A stretch of 64,000 bases of DNA, taken from NCBI RefSeq assembly GCF_030548175.1, contig NZ_JAUORX010000008.1:35123-99122 (forward strand). The letters are read 5' to 3'. Origin of the DNA: Cognatishimia sp. 1_MG-2023. Lineage in GTDB: Bacteria > Pseudomonadota > Alphaproteobacteria > Rhodobacterales > Rhodobacteraceae. This document shows positions 8,372 to 17,172 of this stretch, one piece after another. The first letter of the stretch is position 1. Each line of letters opens with the position of its first letter. A model generated the notes under the pieces. The model had not been told where the DNA came from. It ran no database searches and was given only the letters and a program-made list of their open reading frames with translations. Both the position numbers and the translations under genes were made by a program.

Positions 8372-9553
8372 ATGTTCGGTAATGAACAAATCATGGCAGT
8401 CTTGCTTGAAGCGGATGATCTTCGTTTGGTTCATCGCAGTTGGCCCCTGAATATGCGCTTGGCTGTTTGTTTGATGCCAAGCGGCGAATGCCAGTTGATG
8501 TTATTTCGTGAAGAAGAGGCGGCGACATTCCCTAAGCGCCTTCGCAAACATCTTGGATTGCGGTCGGAAGAGCTAAGCATTTACCCGCCTGTTGCTGGGT
8601 TTCCGTCACGTGCAGTGAAGTATTCAGATGAACGTAGCCTTGCGGCTTTGTTGGCTGATACGCCAGGTTTGCTTGAAGACGCACACGATTATTCGGTTAA
8701 CTTTTCATATGCTGTGGAAGAGGGGCTTGATCCCGTTGCCTTTCTTGGCGTTGAAGTTGTCGCGGAAGATGTCGAGATCGAAACTCCATTCTTTGGGGCG
8801 TCAAAGGCACAAGCGTCGGCGGATGTTTTGCAGTTTTCTTCAAGGCGTCAGCAGGCGGTTGAGGAAGAAAAATCAATTCGAAACTTACGCTTTGATTTGG
8901 CGCGTGAAGCAGCCCGAGATATCGAAGGCGCGAGTAAGCCCGAGCCAGTCATGATGAATGAACAGCCAGCCGATCTAGGCGCAGAGTTTTTGTCCGCTGA
9001 TCAACTGGCGTCTATTGAAACCCCTCCGGGCGCATATCGTTTGTCGCAACAGGGTGAATGGATAGAGATTTCGCGTGGGGAAGGGGCCGCTGTGCCGGTT
9101 ACTGATCCTTCGTTGTTGTTCCTTCGGGATGATCGTGCTTTGCTCGCGATCCGTTCCGATGCAGTTACATCAAACCTGCCTGCAAATATTCGGATTTCGG
9201 TGGAGTGCCTGCCGGCTGTCTTGCGACGTGTTCTGACAGAGGCGATTGGCGAGGTTCACGTTTCTGCTGAAAATGGGTTCTTTTATGTAGCTCTGCCGCC
9301 GCGTTCGGGTGATGCGCAGAGTGTTGAAATGTCTGATCTACATGCCAGCTTGGCGCAGGATGAAACGCGTAAGCGCTGGCCAAACCTGCGCCGGAATCGC
9401 GGGTTTCGACTGTTTGCGTTGACGACAATCACAACGCTGGCGATTTTTGTGGTTCTAAGTGCGCAACCTGATGACATGACACGCCAGAATTCGGGTAAAA
9501 CACCAATTGATTGGAGCCAGTTCCGCTTGTCGATGAATGATGGGCTTGGATAG
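8372..9553 (+). CDS. Unknown membrane-anchored protein in the motility cluster
   Basis: 393 residues, not recognised. The first 350 residues are soluble, acidic and without cysteine-based motifs; one transmembrane helix lies near the C-terminus (GFRLFALTTITTLAIFVVLS) followed by a short tail. No signal peptide, so the large part is probably cytoplasmic with a tail anchor. Start at ATG 8372 is chosen for GGGGAAACGC just before it; an upstream TTG at 8297 lacks such a site. It is divergent from motA, convergent with motB, and closed by a strong terminator, so it is enclosed by stator genes and a motor-related role is possible. No function can be assigned. Confidence 0.6.
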   Translation: MFGNEQIMAVLLEADDLRLVHRSWPLNMRLAVCLMPSGECQLMLFREEEAATFPKRLRKHLGLRSEELSIYPPVAGFPSRAVKYSDERSLAALLADTPGLLEDAHDYSVNFSYAVEEGLDPVAFLGVEVVAEDVEIETPFFGASKAQASADVLQFSSRRQQAVEEEKSIRNLRFDLAREAARDIEGASKPEPVMMNEQPADLGAEFLSADQLASIETPPGAYRLSQQGEWIEISRGEGAAVPVTDPSLLFLRDDRALLAIRSDAVTSNLPANIRISVECLPAVLRRVLTEAIGEVHVSAENGFFYVALPPRSGDAQSVEMSDLHASLAQDETRKRWPNLRRNRGFRLFALTTITTLAIFVVLSAQPDDMTRQNSGKTPIDWSQFRLSMNDGLG

Positions 9554-9586
9554 AAAAATCGCCCGCTGAATGGCGGACGATTTTTT
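9554..9586. terminator. Bidirectional terminator between the unknown ORF and motB
   Basis: AAAAATCG (9554-9561) pairs with CGATTTTT (9578-9585), with an inner CCGC/GCGG stem. Poly-A on the left and poly-T on the right make it work for both converging genes. Confidence 0.85.
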
Positions 9587-9601
9587 AGCTTTCAATTTGG
9601 C

Positions 9602-10900
9602 CTACCGCAATGCGCTACGTAAGTTTTCAAAGACCGTTTCGTTCAACAAAGAGACTTGGCTTTCTTGTTCGATGATCTCAGAAACGCTTGGTTCCATAAC
9701 TGTGGCTTGTTTGGTTGGCTCAGCTACTGTCGGAGCAGGGGCCATTTCAGGTTTTGCCATTGGTTCTTTGGCGGCCATTTTAGGTGCCGCGTCCGCGGTC
9801 ACTGGTTTTTGGTAAGCCAGTAAAACCTCGATACGGCGGTTAGAAGGATCTTTCGGCGCATCAGCCTTTAGCAGTTGTTTGTCAGCCATGCCGGACACAC
9901 GCGTAATCCGCTCATGTGTAACACCGCTTTGGATAAGCACTCGGCGCATCGCGTTGGCACGATCAGAGGAAAGATCCCAGTTGTCATAGCCCGCGGACTT
10001 CGAAAATGGGACAGCATCGGTATGACCGGAAATAACCATCTTATTTGGCAGTTTGGTCAGCGAGTCACCCAAAAGTGTCATCAGTTTTACAGTCGCCGCA
10101 TTCATTTGTGCGCTACCGCTAGAGAACATAGGCTTGCCCTTTTGGTCGACGATCTGGATCATCAAGCCTTCAGGTGTTTTTTGAAACATCAAGTTCTCTT
10201 GCAGTGGTGCTAGGTCTGGGCTGGCTTGCATGGCTTGCAAGATCTTGGACTTCATTTCCTCAAAGCGCTCTTCATCCGCGGTATGGTCCGGATTGGTCGC
10301 TTGGGTATCGCCTGCAGCATTTTTCTCTGCTTGATCAAGGGTAGTGATGGATTCGGCGCCAGCCATAGATGCGGCTTGCATTGCATCTAAGCTTTCGGTC
10401 GCTTCCTGCGCTTTGCCCGCCGACGCTTGTTCATTCGTTACAGCGGTTTCGTTTGGATTCGCTTCATATACCGGACTTGCGGCGCCACCAGCTGGATTCT
10501 CGTGGTGACCTTCTTGGGAACCGCGCACTTTTTCGGCAGGATCAGCCGTTGGAGTGGTGTCCATGACTTCCCATTTGGCAGGAGATGGATCGTCTTTTTC
10601 GCCAAACTCGGCGCCACGTGCCACGGTTGAACCGTTTGACGCTGTTAATGTGCCAGGTGGGCCCAATGTCGCGCCATCTAGAACACCACTGCCGCCGGGG
10701 AGGGTGGCATTTGTGAAGTATTCTGCGATTCCTCGTAGTTTTTGTTCGTCACTTGACGATAAAATCCACATTAATAGGAAAAACGCCATCATCGCGGTCA
10801 TGAAATCAGCGTAAGCCACCTTCCAAGCACCACCGTGGTGCCCGTGGCCTTCGACCACTTCGATTTTGCGAATGATGTTTACCGTTGCATCGCTTGCCAT
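9602..10900 (-). CDS. motB: Flagellar stator protein MotB
   Basis: Stator partner of MotA that anchors the complex to peptidoglycan. Residues about 26-48 hold the single membrane helix with the proton-carrying Asp in AYADFMTAMMAFF (D32). A long Ala/Glu/Asn-rich periplasmic linker (about 60-220) leads to an OmpA/MotB peptidoglycan-binding domain (about 235-350; SGHTDAVPF and DLSSDRANAMRRVL motifs). The tail of about 80 residues is Pro/Ala/Met-rich, making the protein longer (432 residues) than the enterobacterial form. It is transcribed alone, with a CtrA-type site about 115 bp upstream. Confidence 0.95.
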   Translation of the reverse strand: MASDATVNIIRKIEVVEGHGHHGGAWKVAYADFMTAMMAFFLLMWILSSSDEQKLRGIAEYFTNATLPGGSGVLDGATLGPPGTLTASNGSTVARGAEFGEKDDPSPAKWEVMDTTPTADPAEKVRGSQEGHHENPAGGAASPVYEANPNETAVTNEQASAGKAQEATESLDAMQAASMAGAESITTLDQAEKNAAGDTQATNPDHTADEERFEEMKSKILQAMQASPDLAPLQENLMFQKTPEGLMIQIVDQKGKPMFSSGSAQMNAATVKLMTLLGDSLTKLPNKMVISGHTDAVPFSKSAGYDNWDLSSDRANAMRRVLIQSGVTHERITRVSGMADKQLLKADAPKDPSNRRIEVLLAYQKPVTADAAPKMAAKEPMAKPEMAPAPTVAEPTKQATVMEPSVSEIIEQESQVSLLNETVFENLRSALR

Positions 10901-11011
10901 TTGTCTCTGCCTCGTGAGTGCCGGTTTGCCCGGCTATTCTCAACACGCGCTTCTGCGCACTATTGGTCAGGTAGAGGTATCGCAACCAACCGTGCCCCGA
11001 GAAGGGCGCGA

Positions 11012-11026
11012 TTAAGACAAGATTAA
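11012..11026. promoter_or_regulatory. CtrA-type box upstream of motB
   Basis: TTAA GACAAGA TTAA, in the gap between mucR and motB, 112-126 bases before the motB start. Read toward motB it gives TTAATCTTG, a form of half-site also found at 12215, 27027 and 27111. Confidence 0.65.
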
Positions 11027-11049
11027 GGCAGTTGAAAAAACGCGTGCTC

Positions 11050-11532
11050 TTATGGAGCGCTTGCGCCTTCTTCCAAGTTGGAGTCGCGGTTGTATTTACC
11101 AAGACCAACTTGTTTTGCATAAGCCGCTTTGCGCTCTGAGTAGTTCGGTGCAACCAATGGCATGGATTCAGGTAGGGAGAATAACTGACGGTATTCCTCT
11201 TCGGTTAAACCATGTTCGGCATTGAGGTGGCGCTTTAGCATTGTAAAGCCGCGGCCGCAGCATAGACAGAAAACTTTGTCATTGGTCACGGCTTTGTCCA
11301 GCGGGATAGCTGGTGTAGCTGCCGACTTGACTGTTTCGATGATGGGTACGGGTTCTGTGGCGATCGCAGGGGTGGTGACTTCTGGTTTGCCAAATACGGG
11401 CATCAATTGTGTTGCAAGTGATACGATATCATCAACCGACACATTGCGGCGCTGCGCAAACGCGGCAACGACCGTCGCGACGGCGTCTTTTGAATGGTCC
11501 TTGGCGGTGTCCATGTCGTTTTTTGTGGTCAT
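11050..11532 (-). CDS. MucR/Ros-family zinc-finger transcriptional regulator
   Basis: DNA-binding regulator of 160 residues, cytoplasmic. The N-terminal third is variable, with a VSLATQLMPVFG helix; the C-terminal half carries the Ros/MucR finger CLCCGRGFTMLKRHLNAEHGL, giving C-x2-C and H-x4-H, followed by the conserved EEYRQLFSLPESMPLVAPNY and YSERKAAYAKQVGLGKY blocks. MucR homologues commonly repress or tune flagellar, cell-surface and cell-cycle genes in alphaproteobacteria. AGGGA stands eight bases before the ATG at 11532. The gene lies upstream of motB in the same direction, but a CtrA-type site in between suggests motB has its own promoter. Confidence 0.9.
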   Translation of the reverse strand: MTTKNDMDTAKDHSKDAVATVVAAFAQRRNVSVDDIVSLATQLMPVFGKPEVTTPAIATEPVPIIETVKSAATPAIPLDKAVTNDKVFCLCCGRGFTMLKRHLNAEHGLTEEEYRQLFSLPESMPLVAPNYSERKAAYAKQVGLGKYNRDSNLEEGASAP

Positions 11533-11714
11533 GGTTTAATCCCTGTCTCGCGGCAGATCATATATCTTAACTTTTGAAGATGTCAAGAATAGCCGCGTTT
11601 GTCCTTGCCGTTTCGGCGGAAAAAACCCAAATAAAACTTGGGGTTGAGCGCTCTGCGGTAGTGCCTCGGCGTCTAGTTGCAGTTCGCGTGTAATTCCGAT
11701 TTTGCCTTGGTGGC

Positions 11715-11987
11715 TTAGTGCAAAGTGCGAAGGTAGTGTTCGCTGTCTCTGAAGTTGGCCTGCTGAATTGGCTTGTGACCAATCAAGGTCGCGACATTCA
11801 TTGCGCTTGAAGGCGTTTGCATTGCGCAAGAAGTGTCGAGGTCAATATCCTTCAAGACATGGTTTGCCGACTTAAGGACTTCGATGAAAAAGGGGTCGGT
11901 GTCCAACGAGGACAGTAGGTGCCGAATATGCGCAGCCGCAGAAAATGCGACACGAATATGGGCATCCTTGGCGAGGGGTCCTGCCAT
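11715..11987 (-). CDS. Small hypothetical protein
   Basis: 90 residues with no recognised family. The N-terminal half reads as a helical segment (AFSAAAHIRHLLSSLDTDPFFIEVLKSANHVLKDID). A GGAG ribosome site precedes the ATG by about nine bases, and no competing frame has a better case. It lies between mucR and the OmpR-type regulator. It may be a real small gene of the motility cluster or a chance frame. Confidence 0.4.
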   Translation of the reverse strand: MAGPLAKDAHIRVAFSAAAHIRHLLSSLDTDPFFIEVLKSANHVLKDIDLDTSCAMQTPSSAMNVATLIGHKPIQQANFRDSEHYLRTLH

Positions 11988-12203
11988 AGCTCTACTCCAT
12001 TCTGAGTGATATTCGGTGCATTCTGCTACCTGACACTGAGAATATTATTACTTGGGTTAAAATATTGCCAAAATTCGGTGGCAAAAGAAAAGAAATGGTT
12101 AAATTTGAGTATTACATGCGTTAATCTAAGGCCTGGTTCATAGCTGTTCTTGTGATAACCGTCAGGCTTCTGCTTGAATAGTCATGAATTCAGTAGTTGC
12201 CTT

Positions 12204-12218
12204 TTAATAGTTTTTTAA
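12204..12218. promoter_or_regulatory. CtrA-type box upstream of the OmpR-type regulator
   Basis: TTAA TAGTTTT TTAA, followed by TCTTGG, 54-68 bases before the start at 12272. The whole gap 11988-12271 is otherwise AT-rich and without genes. Confidence 0.65.
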
Positions 12219-12271
12219 TCTTGGGCAAGATGATTCGGATGGCGTTGAAGTGAGCAGAGGCGATAGCAAAT

Positions 12272-12973
12272 ATGATTTCGAAAGCGCCATATGCGGTGAT
12301 CGTTGATTCAGATCCTGGCACCGCGCTATCCTTGCGTCATCTTTTTCGTGTTATTTGCGGGCTGTCGGCGGAAGTCTTTGCTTCTGATGACGCTGCATTG
12401 TCTATAATTCAATCGGGTGATGCACCAAAGGTTGTTGTTGTCGGGCGGCTTAGAGCGCGCTCTGAATTTTTGAAAACGCTAGTGGAAATTGACTCCGGGT
12501 CGTTCGTGATCGCAATCGACCGCCAAGAACAAACAAATGAAGCCGAAGATGCTTTTCTTGCGGGTGCTCACGATGTTGTTCGTTACCCGATCTCTTTGCG
12601 CGCATTCGCGTTAAGATTGAGGGCGCGCGTAGGAATGCTGGATACGCCAGAGGGTTTGGAAATATTGCGGGACACGTCGTCTTGGAATTCCGGTGCTTAT
12701 ATTGCGAGTCAGGCTGCATTGACTTCGGCGGAAGCGCAAATCGCGCACATACTCATCAGTCAGAATGGTGAAGTCGTTTCGCGGGATGTGCTGAGTTATG
12801 CCATTGACCATAGGCCTTGGGACTATGGGGACCGAAAATTTGATGTGCATGTTGCGAAAATCCGCAAGAAGTTAACGGCTGTCTTTGGAGAGCATGTCTC
12901 GGTAAAGACAGTTCGGGCAGAAGGCTATGTTTTGTCTTTTGATGAAGATGGAATTGCGCGGTTATTTAACTGA
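12272..12973 (+). CDS. OmpR/PhoB-type regulator with degenerate receiver
   Basis: 233 residues. The N-terminal half folds like a receiver, but the phospho-acceptor position reads VVVVGRLRARSEF and the conserved Lys is replaced (VVRYPIS), so it is unlikely to be phosphorylated. The C-terminal half is a winged helix of the OmpR/PhoB class (LTSAEAQIAHILISQNGEVVSRDVL ... RKFDVHVAKIRKKL ... VKTVRAEGYVLSF). No kinase gene adjoins it. A CtrA-type box close to its start suggests it is an intermediate regulator in the flagellar cascade; targets are unknown. Confidence 0.82.
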   Translation: MISKAPYAVIVDSDPGTALSLRHLFRVICGLSAEVFASDDAALSIIQSGDAPKVVVVGRLRARSEFLKTLVEIDSGSFVIAIDRQEQTNEAEDAFLAGAHDVVRYPISLRAFALRLRARVGMLDTPEGLEILRDTSSWNSGAYIASQAALTSAEAQIAHILISQNGEVVSRDVLSYAIDHRPWDYGDRKFDVHVAKIRKKLTAVFGEHVSVKTVRAEGYVLSFDEDGIARLFN

Positions 12974-13309
12974 CCCTTGGGTGACAATTCGGCCCCTCAG
13001 CTCTCCGTCAAGTAGAGAATTGTAAATTTCCACAGGTCTTTTCGCGGTTGAGTTCACGGTTGTGTGACCTACTACTGCTTGTGGATAACTTCACCTGCGT
13101 GCCCAGATGTTGGTTTACCCGTTGGTTTTAAGGGAAAATGGCGAGTGTATTTTTAAAAGTACAACTTAGACCTGCTTAAAATGTCAATTTGACACTTCTT
13201 CTCGACTATGAGGAGAGTTAACTCATCTTTACAAAGAGGTAATTCTCCTTTGGCGGGAAAGGATCTAGTCTACTCTAACAAACATATATATGGCCTGGGG
13301 GAATATATA
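12974..13309. other. Intergenic region
   Basis: No clear gene. It contains a lone perfect DnaA-box sequence (TGTGGATAA, 13080-13088) and an AT-rich part. A frame runs from ATG 13208 into the next ORF, but the start at 13310 is better supported. No TTAA-N7-TTAA site was seen here. Confidence 0.4.
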
Positions 13310-13777
13310 GTGGGACAGTTGGATATTGTTGAACAGATTTGGGGTGGGGACATCTCAGAAGCACAAGTGTCGGCGGTTACGCCGTTAGAAGGTTTGTTGG
13401 CTTCGGTCGTGAATGTGCCTGTAGTGACGTTGACCTCTCGACTGGAAGGTAGCCGCCCATATGCGCTACTTGAGAGTTCAGAAGTTTTGCCGGGTGTATC
13501 GCTGGGTGACATTTTGTCCGAAGAGTTGTCTTTGGAGGTGCCATTCGGTGCGCTTATTCTTGTTCAGCCAAAGGACTTTTCAGACGTTAAGGATTATTCA
13601 GGACAAAAGCTTGGCGAAATGTTGGGCATGATCATTCTGGATATGGCGAAAGATGCCTCTTCATCTGTTGAATTGAATGTTGCGGAAGTGACATCGGACA
13701 AAGAAGGTGTCGATCTTTCGGGTTCTTTATCAGCAATTAGCGAAAGCCAAGCGTTGGCGGCCTCTCGACTTCAGTGA
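13310..13777 (+). CDS. Unknown small acidic protein in the flagellar cluster
   Basis: 155 residues from the GTG at 13310, which has GGGGGA eight bases upstream; a longer form from ATG 13208 lacks a ribosome site. No signal peptide, no membrane segment, no cysteine. Rich in Glu, Ser, Leu and Val (SLGDILSEELSLEVPFGALILVQPKDF), with a helical stretch GEMLGMIILDMAKDA. Not recognised. It precedes the sigma factor, from which it is separated by a CtrA-type box, so it may be transcribed apart from it. It could be a flagellar accessory or regulatory protein; no function is claimed. Confidence 0.45.
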   Translation: MGQLDIVEQIWGGDISEAQVSAVTPLEGLLASVVNVPVVTLTSRLEGSRPYALLESSEVLPGVSLGDILSEELSLEVPFGALILVQPKDFSDVKDYSGQKLGEMLGMIILDMAKDASSSVELNVAEVTSDKEGVDLSGSLSAISESQALAASRLQ

Positions 13778-13809
13778 GCTATGAGGTGGAGCTGCCACGC
13801 GGAGTTGAT

Positions 13810-13824
13810 TTAATCTTTCGTTAA
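13810..13824. promoter_or_regulatory. CtrA-type box upstream of the sigma factor
   Basis: TTAA TCTTTCG TTAA, 77-91 bases before the start at 13901. It would put the sigma-fliK-flgD operon under CtrA. Confidence 0.65.
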
Positions 13825-13900
13825 TCATATTTGTCTTTGCTGATCCTTGCGGTTGTGATTTTGTTGTTCTTGACGAAACAAAGATTTCGCGAGGCAGGAC

Positions 13901-14584
13901 ATGACTATTTCATACTCAGCGGCGCTAAAGGCGCCGATTTTAGAACGTGAACAGGAGCGCTCATTGATCGAACAGTGGCAGCAAAAGAGGGACGGAACCT
14001 CTTTGCAGGTTTTGATCGCTTCTCATGCTCGACAAGTTCACGCATGCGCGCGACGCATGAATTCAAACTTTGAACATCAAGAAGACTTAGTGGCTGAAGG
14101 ATTGATTGGCCTTATTACAGCAGCAGATCGCTTTGAGTTGTCGCGTGATGTTCGATTTTCCACATATGCGCAGTGGTGGGTTATGAATAGTGTCCGCACA
14201 GCAAATGCACGGCTAAGAAATGTGGTCGCGATGCCGCCGAGCATAAAATACTCTGATGCACCGGTAGCAAATACAGCGATCTCCGAAGACGATTTGGATG
14301 AATTTCTTACGTCCGAAGATCCGACGCCCGAAGAACAAGCGATTGCAAAATCGGATTCCGATGAAATGCGCCGCCAAATGGTCGCGGCATTGCAAGAATT
14401 GAATGATATTGAGCGCGAAATTGTTATTTCGCGAAACCTGCGCACGGTTCCGGAAACCATCGAAGCGTTAGCTGAAAGATTGGGATTGGGACGTGATCGG
14501 ATGCGCCAGATCGAGCGGCGTGCATTGTCGCGCTTAAAGTTCGCGCTGTTGTCGCGCGGCGTTTCAAGCGCTCGGGCAATCTAA
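13901..14584 (+). CDS. RpoH-like alternative sigma factor
   Basis: 227 residues, shorter than housekeeping RpoH. Region 2 is clear (EDLVAEGLIGLITAADRF, then VRFSTYAQWWVMNSV, about residues 60-95) and region 4 is clear (LNDIEREIVISRNL and RDRMRQIERRALSRLK, about 165-215); the middle is short. The pattern is nearest to the RpoH (sigma-32) branch, not to FliA (sigma-28). Its stop overlaps the fliK start (TAATG), so it is in one operon with fliK and flgD. The likely job is to direct RNA polymerase to flagellar promoters in place of FliA, but that is inference from position. No anti-sigma gene such as flgM is visible. Confidence 0.82.
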   Translation: MTISYSAALKAPILEREQERSLIEQWQQKRDGTSLQVLIASHARQVHACARRMNSNFEHQEDLVAEGLIGLITAADRFELSRDVRFSTYAQWWVMNSVRTANARLRNVVAMPPSIKYSDAPVANTAISEDDLDEFLTSEDPTPEEQAIAKSDSDEMRRQMVAALQELNDIEREIVISRNLRTVPETIEALAERLGLGRDRMRQIERRALSRLKFALLSRGVSSARAI

Positions 14585-16017
14585 TGGATATTACTGCCAA
14601 TCCACTTCTATCCTTGCTCGGCGCAGCCCCTGCCACGGACACTACCGCTGCACCAATTGCATCGCCAGGGGGAAGTGCCGCAATGGGATTTGCCATGTTG
14701 GTTACGAACCAAGCTCAGAGCAATGATGGCCTATCTGTGGATGTGGCTAAGCCGGGGCAGTTGCTAACAGGTAAGTTACCTGAATTACTTGGAAAATTAG
14801 AGAGAATTATCGAGAAAGTAACCACGCTTCTTTCTGATGAAAGCGATGCGACGGTAACGATTGATGATATTGCACCAGCTTTGGTTGAGCTTACTGACGT
14901 TATTGGTGAACTGAGCGAAGCTACGAACGGAGCCTTCTTAGGAGGTCTTACAGAGTCTGTTCCGAATGCAATGGCCCAGCAGATATCGGGTAATATAGAG
15001 TCTGTTGCAGCCAAGATTGTTGATTTTTCAGCATCGAATATTTTGCAGATCACAGATGTCGAACCGCTGTCTCCCGAGAATTTGGCCCATGCCGTGATTG
15101 AGATCGCCACCGCGATACAGAGTGAAATCAATACGGTTGTGAAGGCGCTGCCAGAAACTGTCGCGAATATTGCGACGAAATTTATGGCCGCCGGAAATTC
15201 GGTTGTGTCCACACAGAAACCGGCAAATTCACCGCAAAAGCCCGCTACCGGCGAAATATTGGGTGCCGTGCCTGAGTTTTCCACGGTTCCGGTGCTTGAA
15301 CAGTCAGGTGCCGGACCTGTTGTGAAGCCAATGAGCTCGCAGGGTCAGGAGCTTATTTTGCCTCAATGGGCTACACAGGCTATCGGACAGGCCACACCAA
15401 AGCTGAGTGAGGCGGCGCAATCCGTCTTTTCGGCGATCGGGAATGCGTTGGAGAACGGTGCAGCACCAAAAGTGCCGGTTGAGACGTCTTTGGGTCAAAT
15501 CTTAGAGCTGCCGAGAGAATTGTTGCCCATTATTCCGCAAGATATTGCTGCTACAGCGCGTGACGCAATTCAATCGGTTGAAGCCACACAGTCGACGTCA
15601 GCGGCGCGCGCGGCTGAAAGTCAAACGCCGCGATTTTCTCAGGCTGTTGTTAGCCAAGTGCGTGCTGCCGATTTTCAAGAAGGCACGACTAAGGTTGAGC
15701 TAACGCCCCGTGGTCTGGGTAGTGTTGAAATTGAAATGAAGACGAATTCCGATGGATCGCTTTCAGTTGTTGTCCGGGCTGAGAATGCGCACGTTCTTAG
15801 CAGTCTTCGTGAAGAGCGAGACTTATTGGCCCTAGCTGTATCTGATGCGGGGCAGGGTACGTTTGAATTTCAGGAATTCAACAAAGATGAACAATCGCAA
15901 GATCAGGGCGGCCAAGGATTTAGTGGCGGGACTGGCAGTGAATCTATTGCAGATAGTGCAGATGTAGCGAGTGACACCGCAAAAATTGGCGGTGGTCAAC
16001 TTGATCTGATGACTTAG
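14584..16017 (+). CDS. fliK: Flagellar hook-length control protein FliK
   Basis: Secreted ruler that sets hook length and switches export specificity through FlhB. 477 residues: a long low-complexity N-terminal and middle part rich in Ala, Ser, Thr and Glu, then the conserved Flg_hook domain near the C-terminus (about 365-430; TKVELTPRGLGSVEIEM, LSSLREERDLLALAVSDAG) and a Gln/Gly-rich tail. Only the C-terminal domain is diagnostic; the rest is variable in the family. Translationally coupled to the sigma factor and followed after ten bases by flgD, its usual partner. Confidence 0.85.
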   Translation: MDITANPLLSLLGAAPATDTTAAPIASPGGSAAMGFAMLVTNQAQSNDGLSVDVAKPGQLLTGKLPELLGKLERIIEKVTTLLSDESDATVTIDDIAPALVELTDVIGELSEATNGAFLGGLTESVPNAMAQQISGNIESVAAKIVDFSASNILQITDVEPLSPENLAHAVIEIATAIQSEINTVVKALPETVANIATKFMAAGNSVVSTQKPANSPQKPATGEILGAVPEFSTVPVLEQSGAGPVVKPMSSQGQELILPQWATQAIGQATPKLSEAAQSVFSAIGNALENGAAPKVPVETSLGQILELPRELLPIIPQDIAATARDAIQSVEATQSTSAARAAESQTPRFSQAVVSQVRAADFQEGTTKVELTPRGLGSVEIEMKTNSDGSLSVVVRAENAHVLSSLREERDLLALAVSDAGQGTFEFQEFNKDEQSQDQGGQGFSGGTGSESIADSADVASDTAKIGGGQLDLMT

Positions 16018-16027
16018 GGGAACAACG

Positions 16028-16690
16028 ATGGCTTTGGCTCCAATATCCAATACAGCAGCTGCACAATCTGGCAGTGGTTCGTCGTTGTCCCAATTGGGCG
16101 AGGACTATACTCGATTTTTGACGTTGCTGACCGCACAGGTACAACATCAAGATCCACTTGCACCAATGGACGCGACACAGTTTGTGTCGCAATTGGCGCA
16201 ATTGAGCCAGGTTGAGCAGGCGGTAAAGTCTAACTCAAACCTAGAGTCCTTGGGTGCGCAAATGGGCTCGCTGTTGTCAGTGTCTGGCGCGGCAATGCTG
16301 GGTCGTGAAATTACGGTTTCCTCAGATAATCTGACGCTCGATAACGGTGAAGTGGACAGCTATTACTCGGTGAACGAAGGTACGGCGACATTGTCGGCGC
16401 AGATCCGTGATCCTGATGGGAATTTGGTTAGAACAATTAGCGGGCTTTCGACAGACCATACAGAGCTGCAACATTTGGAATGGGATGGGCTGACGGATGC
16501 TGGAAACCCAGTTCTGGACGGTAAGTATACCGTCGCCTTAGTTGCTAAAGATGCGAATGACAGCCCTGTTCCTGCTTATACGTATCGTAAGGCAGAGGTA
16601 CAGGAAGTGCTTTTCACTGAAGGGCAGAATTACTTTAAGCTAAATGGGGACGAGACTGTGGCTGCAGAAGCCGTCTTGGCTGCAAGTTAG
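16028..16690 (+). CDS. flgD: Flagellar hook cap / assembly scaffold FlgD
   Basis: Caps the growing hook while FlgE is added. 220 residues with the N-terminal signature DYTRFLTLLTAQVQHQDPL and FVSQLAQLSQVEQ (about 26-65), followed by the FlgD tudor/Ig-like part (about 85-200; LEWDGLTDAGNPVLDGKYTVAL). AGGGGAACAACG precedes the ATG. Last gene of the sigma-fliK-flgD operon; its stop overlaps that of the convergent fliL-like gene by four bases. Confidence 0.95.
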   Translation: MALAPISNTAAAQSGSGSSLSQLGEDYTRFLTLLTAQVQHQDPLAPMDATQFVSQLAQLSQVEQAVKSNSNLESLGAQMGSLLSVSGAAMLGREITVSSDNLTLDNGEVDSYYSVNEGTATLSAQIRDPDGNLVRTISGLSTDHTELQHLEWDGLTDAGNPVLDGKYTVALVAKDANDSPVPAYTYRKAEVQEVLFTEGQNYFKLNGDETVAAEAVLAAS

Positions 16691-17163
16691 GGTAATTCTC
16701 GTAGCGAGCGAGCGTAGTTGAATTCATTAATGCGGGCTGTGCGAATGGATAAAAAGCTTTGATGGAGCTTGCGTACAATATCTTCGGCTAACTTTGTTTG
16801 GTCGATATGCTCTTCTTCCCCTTTTTCGAGCCAGAGCGTTGTTTCGGCCATATCTGAGATGATTGTTACGGTTGCGTCACGCAAGCGATTGCGTCCCTCC
16901 GCACCGTTTAAGCGCTCAAAGTTTGCGGCGCCTGCTATGTAGACATCCACGTCCATTAATAGGTGCAAAATGCTTCGCGGTTGCAGAACCTGAACCGTGA
17001 ATTTTCCAAGCGGCATTTTGTAGAGAATTTCTTCTTTAACCACATGCGCCGCAACTGGGGCAGGTTCGGCAGGAGTCGGTTCAGGTGCCATCATGCCGCC
17101 AAGAAAATAGCCAGTCGGACCCAAAATGATGGGCCCGAGCAGTATGATGAGCAGTTTTTTCAT
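16687..17163 (-). CDS. FliL-like basal-body protein
   Basis: 158 residues: one N-terminal membrane helix (about 3-24), a short Pro/Ala-rich linker, then a periplasmic domain with the FliL outline (YKMPLGKFTVQVLQPRSI ... LHLLMDVDVYI ... RLRDATVTIISDM). FliL associates with the stator and supports torque. Sequence matches to FliL are loose, so this is a family-level call. It is the last gene of the minus-strand operon flgF-flgG-flgA-flgH-fliL, nine bases after flgH. Confidence 0.7.
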   Translation of the reverse strand: MKKLLIILLGPIILGPTGYFLGGMMAPEPTPAEPAPVAAHVVKEEILYKMPLGKFTVQVLQPRSILHLLMDVDVYIAGAANFERLNGAEGRNRLRDATVTIISDMAETTLWLEKGEEEHIDQTKLAEDIVRKLHQSFLSIRTARINEFNYARSLRELP

Positions 17164-17172
17164 GTCACCTGA

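Noticed and set aside
13080..13088. Perfect DnaA box (TGTGGATAA) as a sign of a replication origin
   Set aside because: It is single, far from the initiator gene, and such a 9-mer is expected by chance about once per 130 kb.
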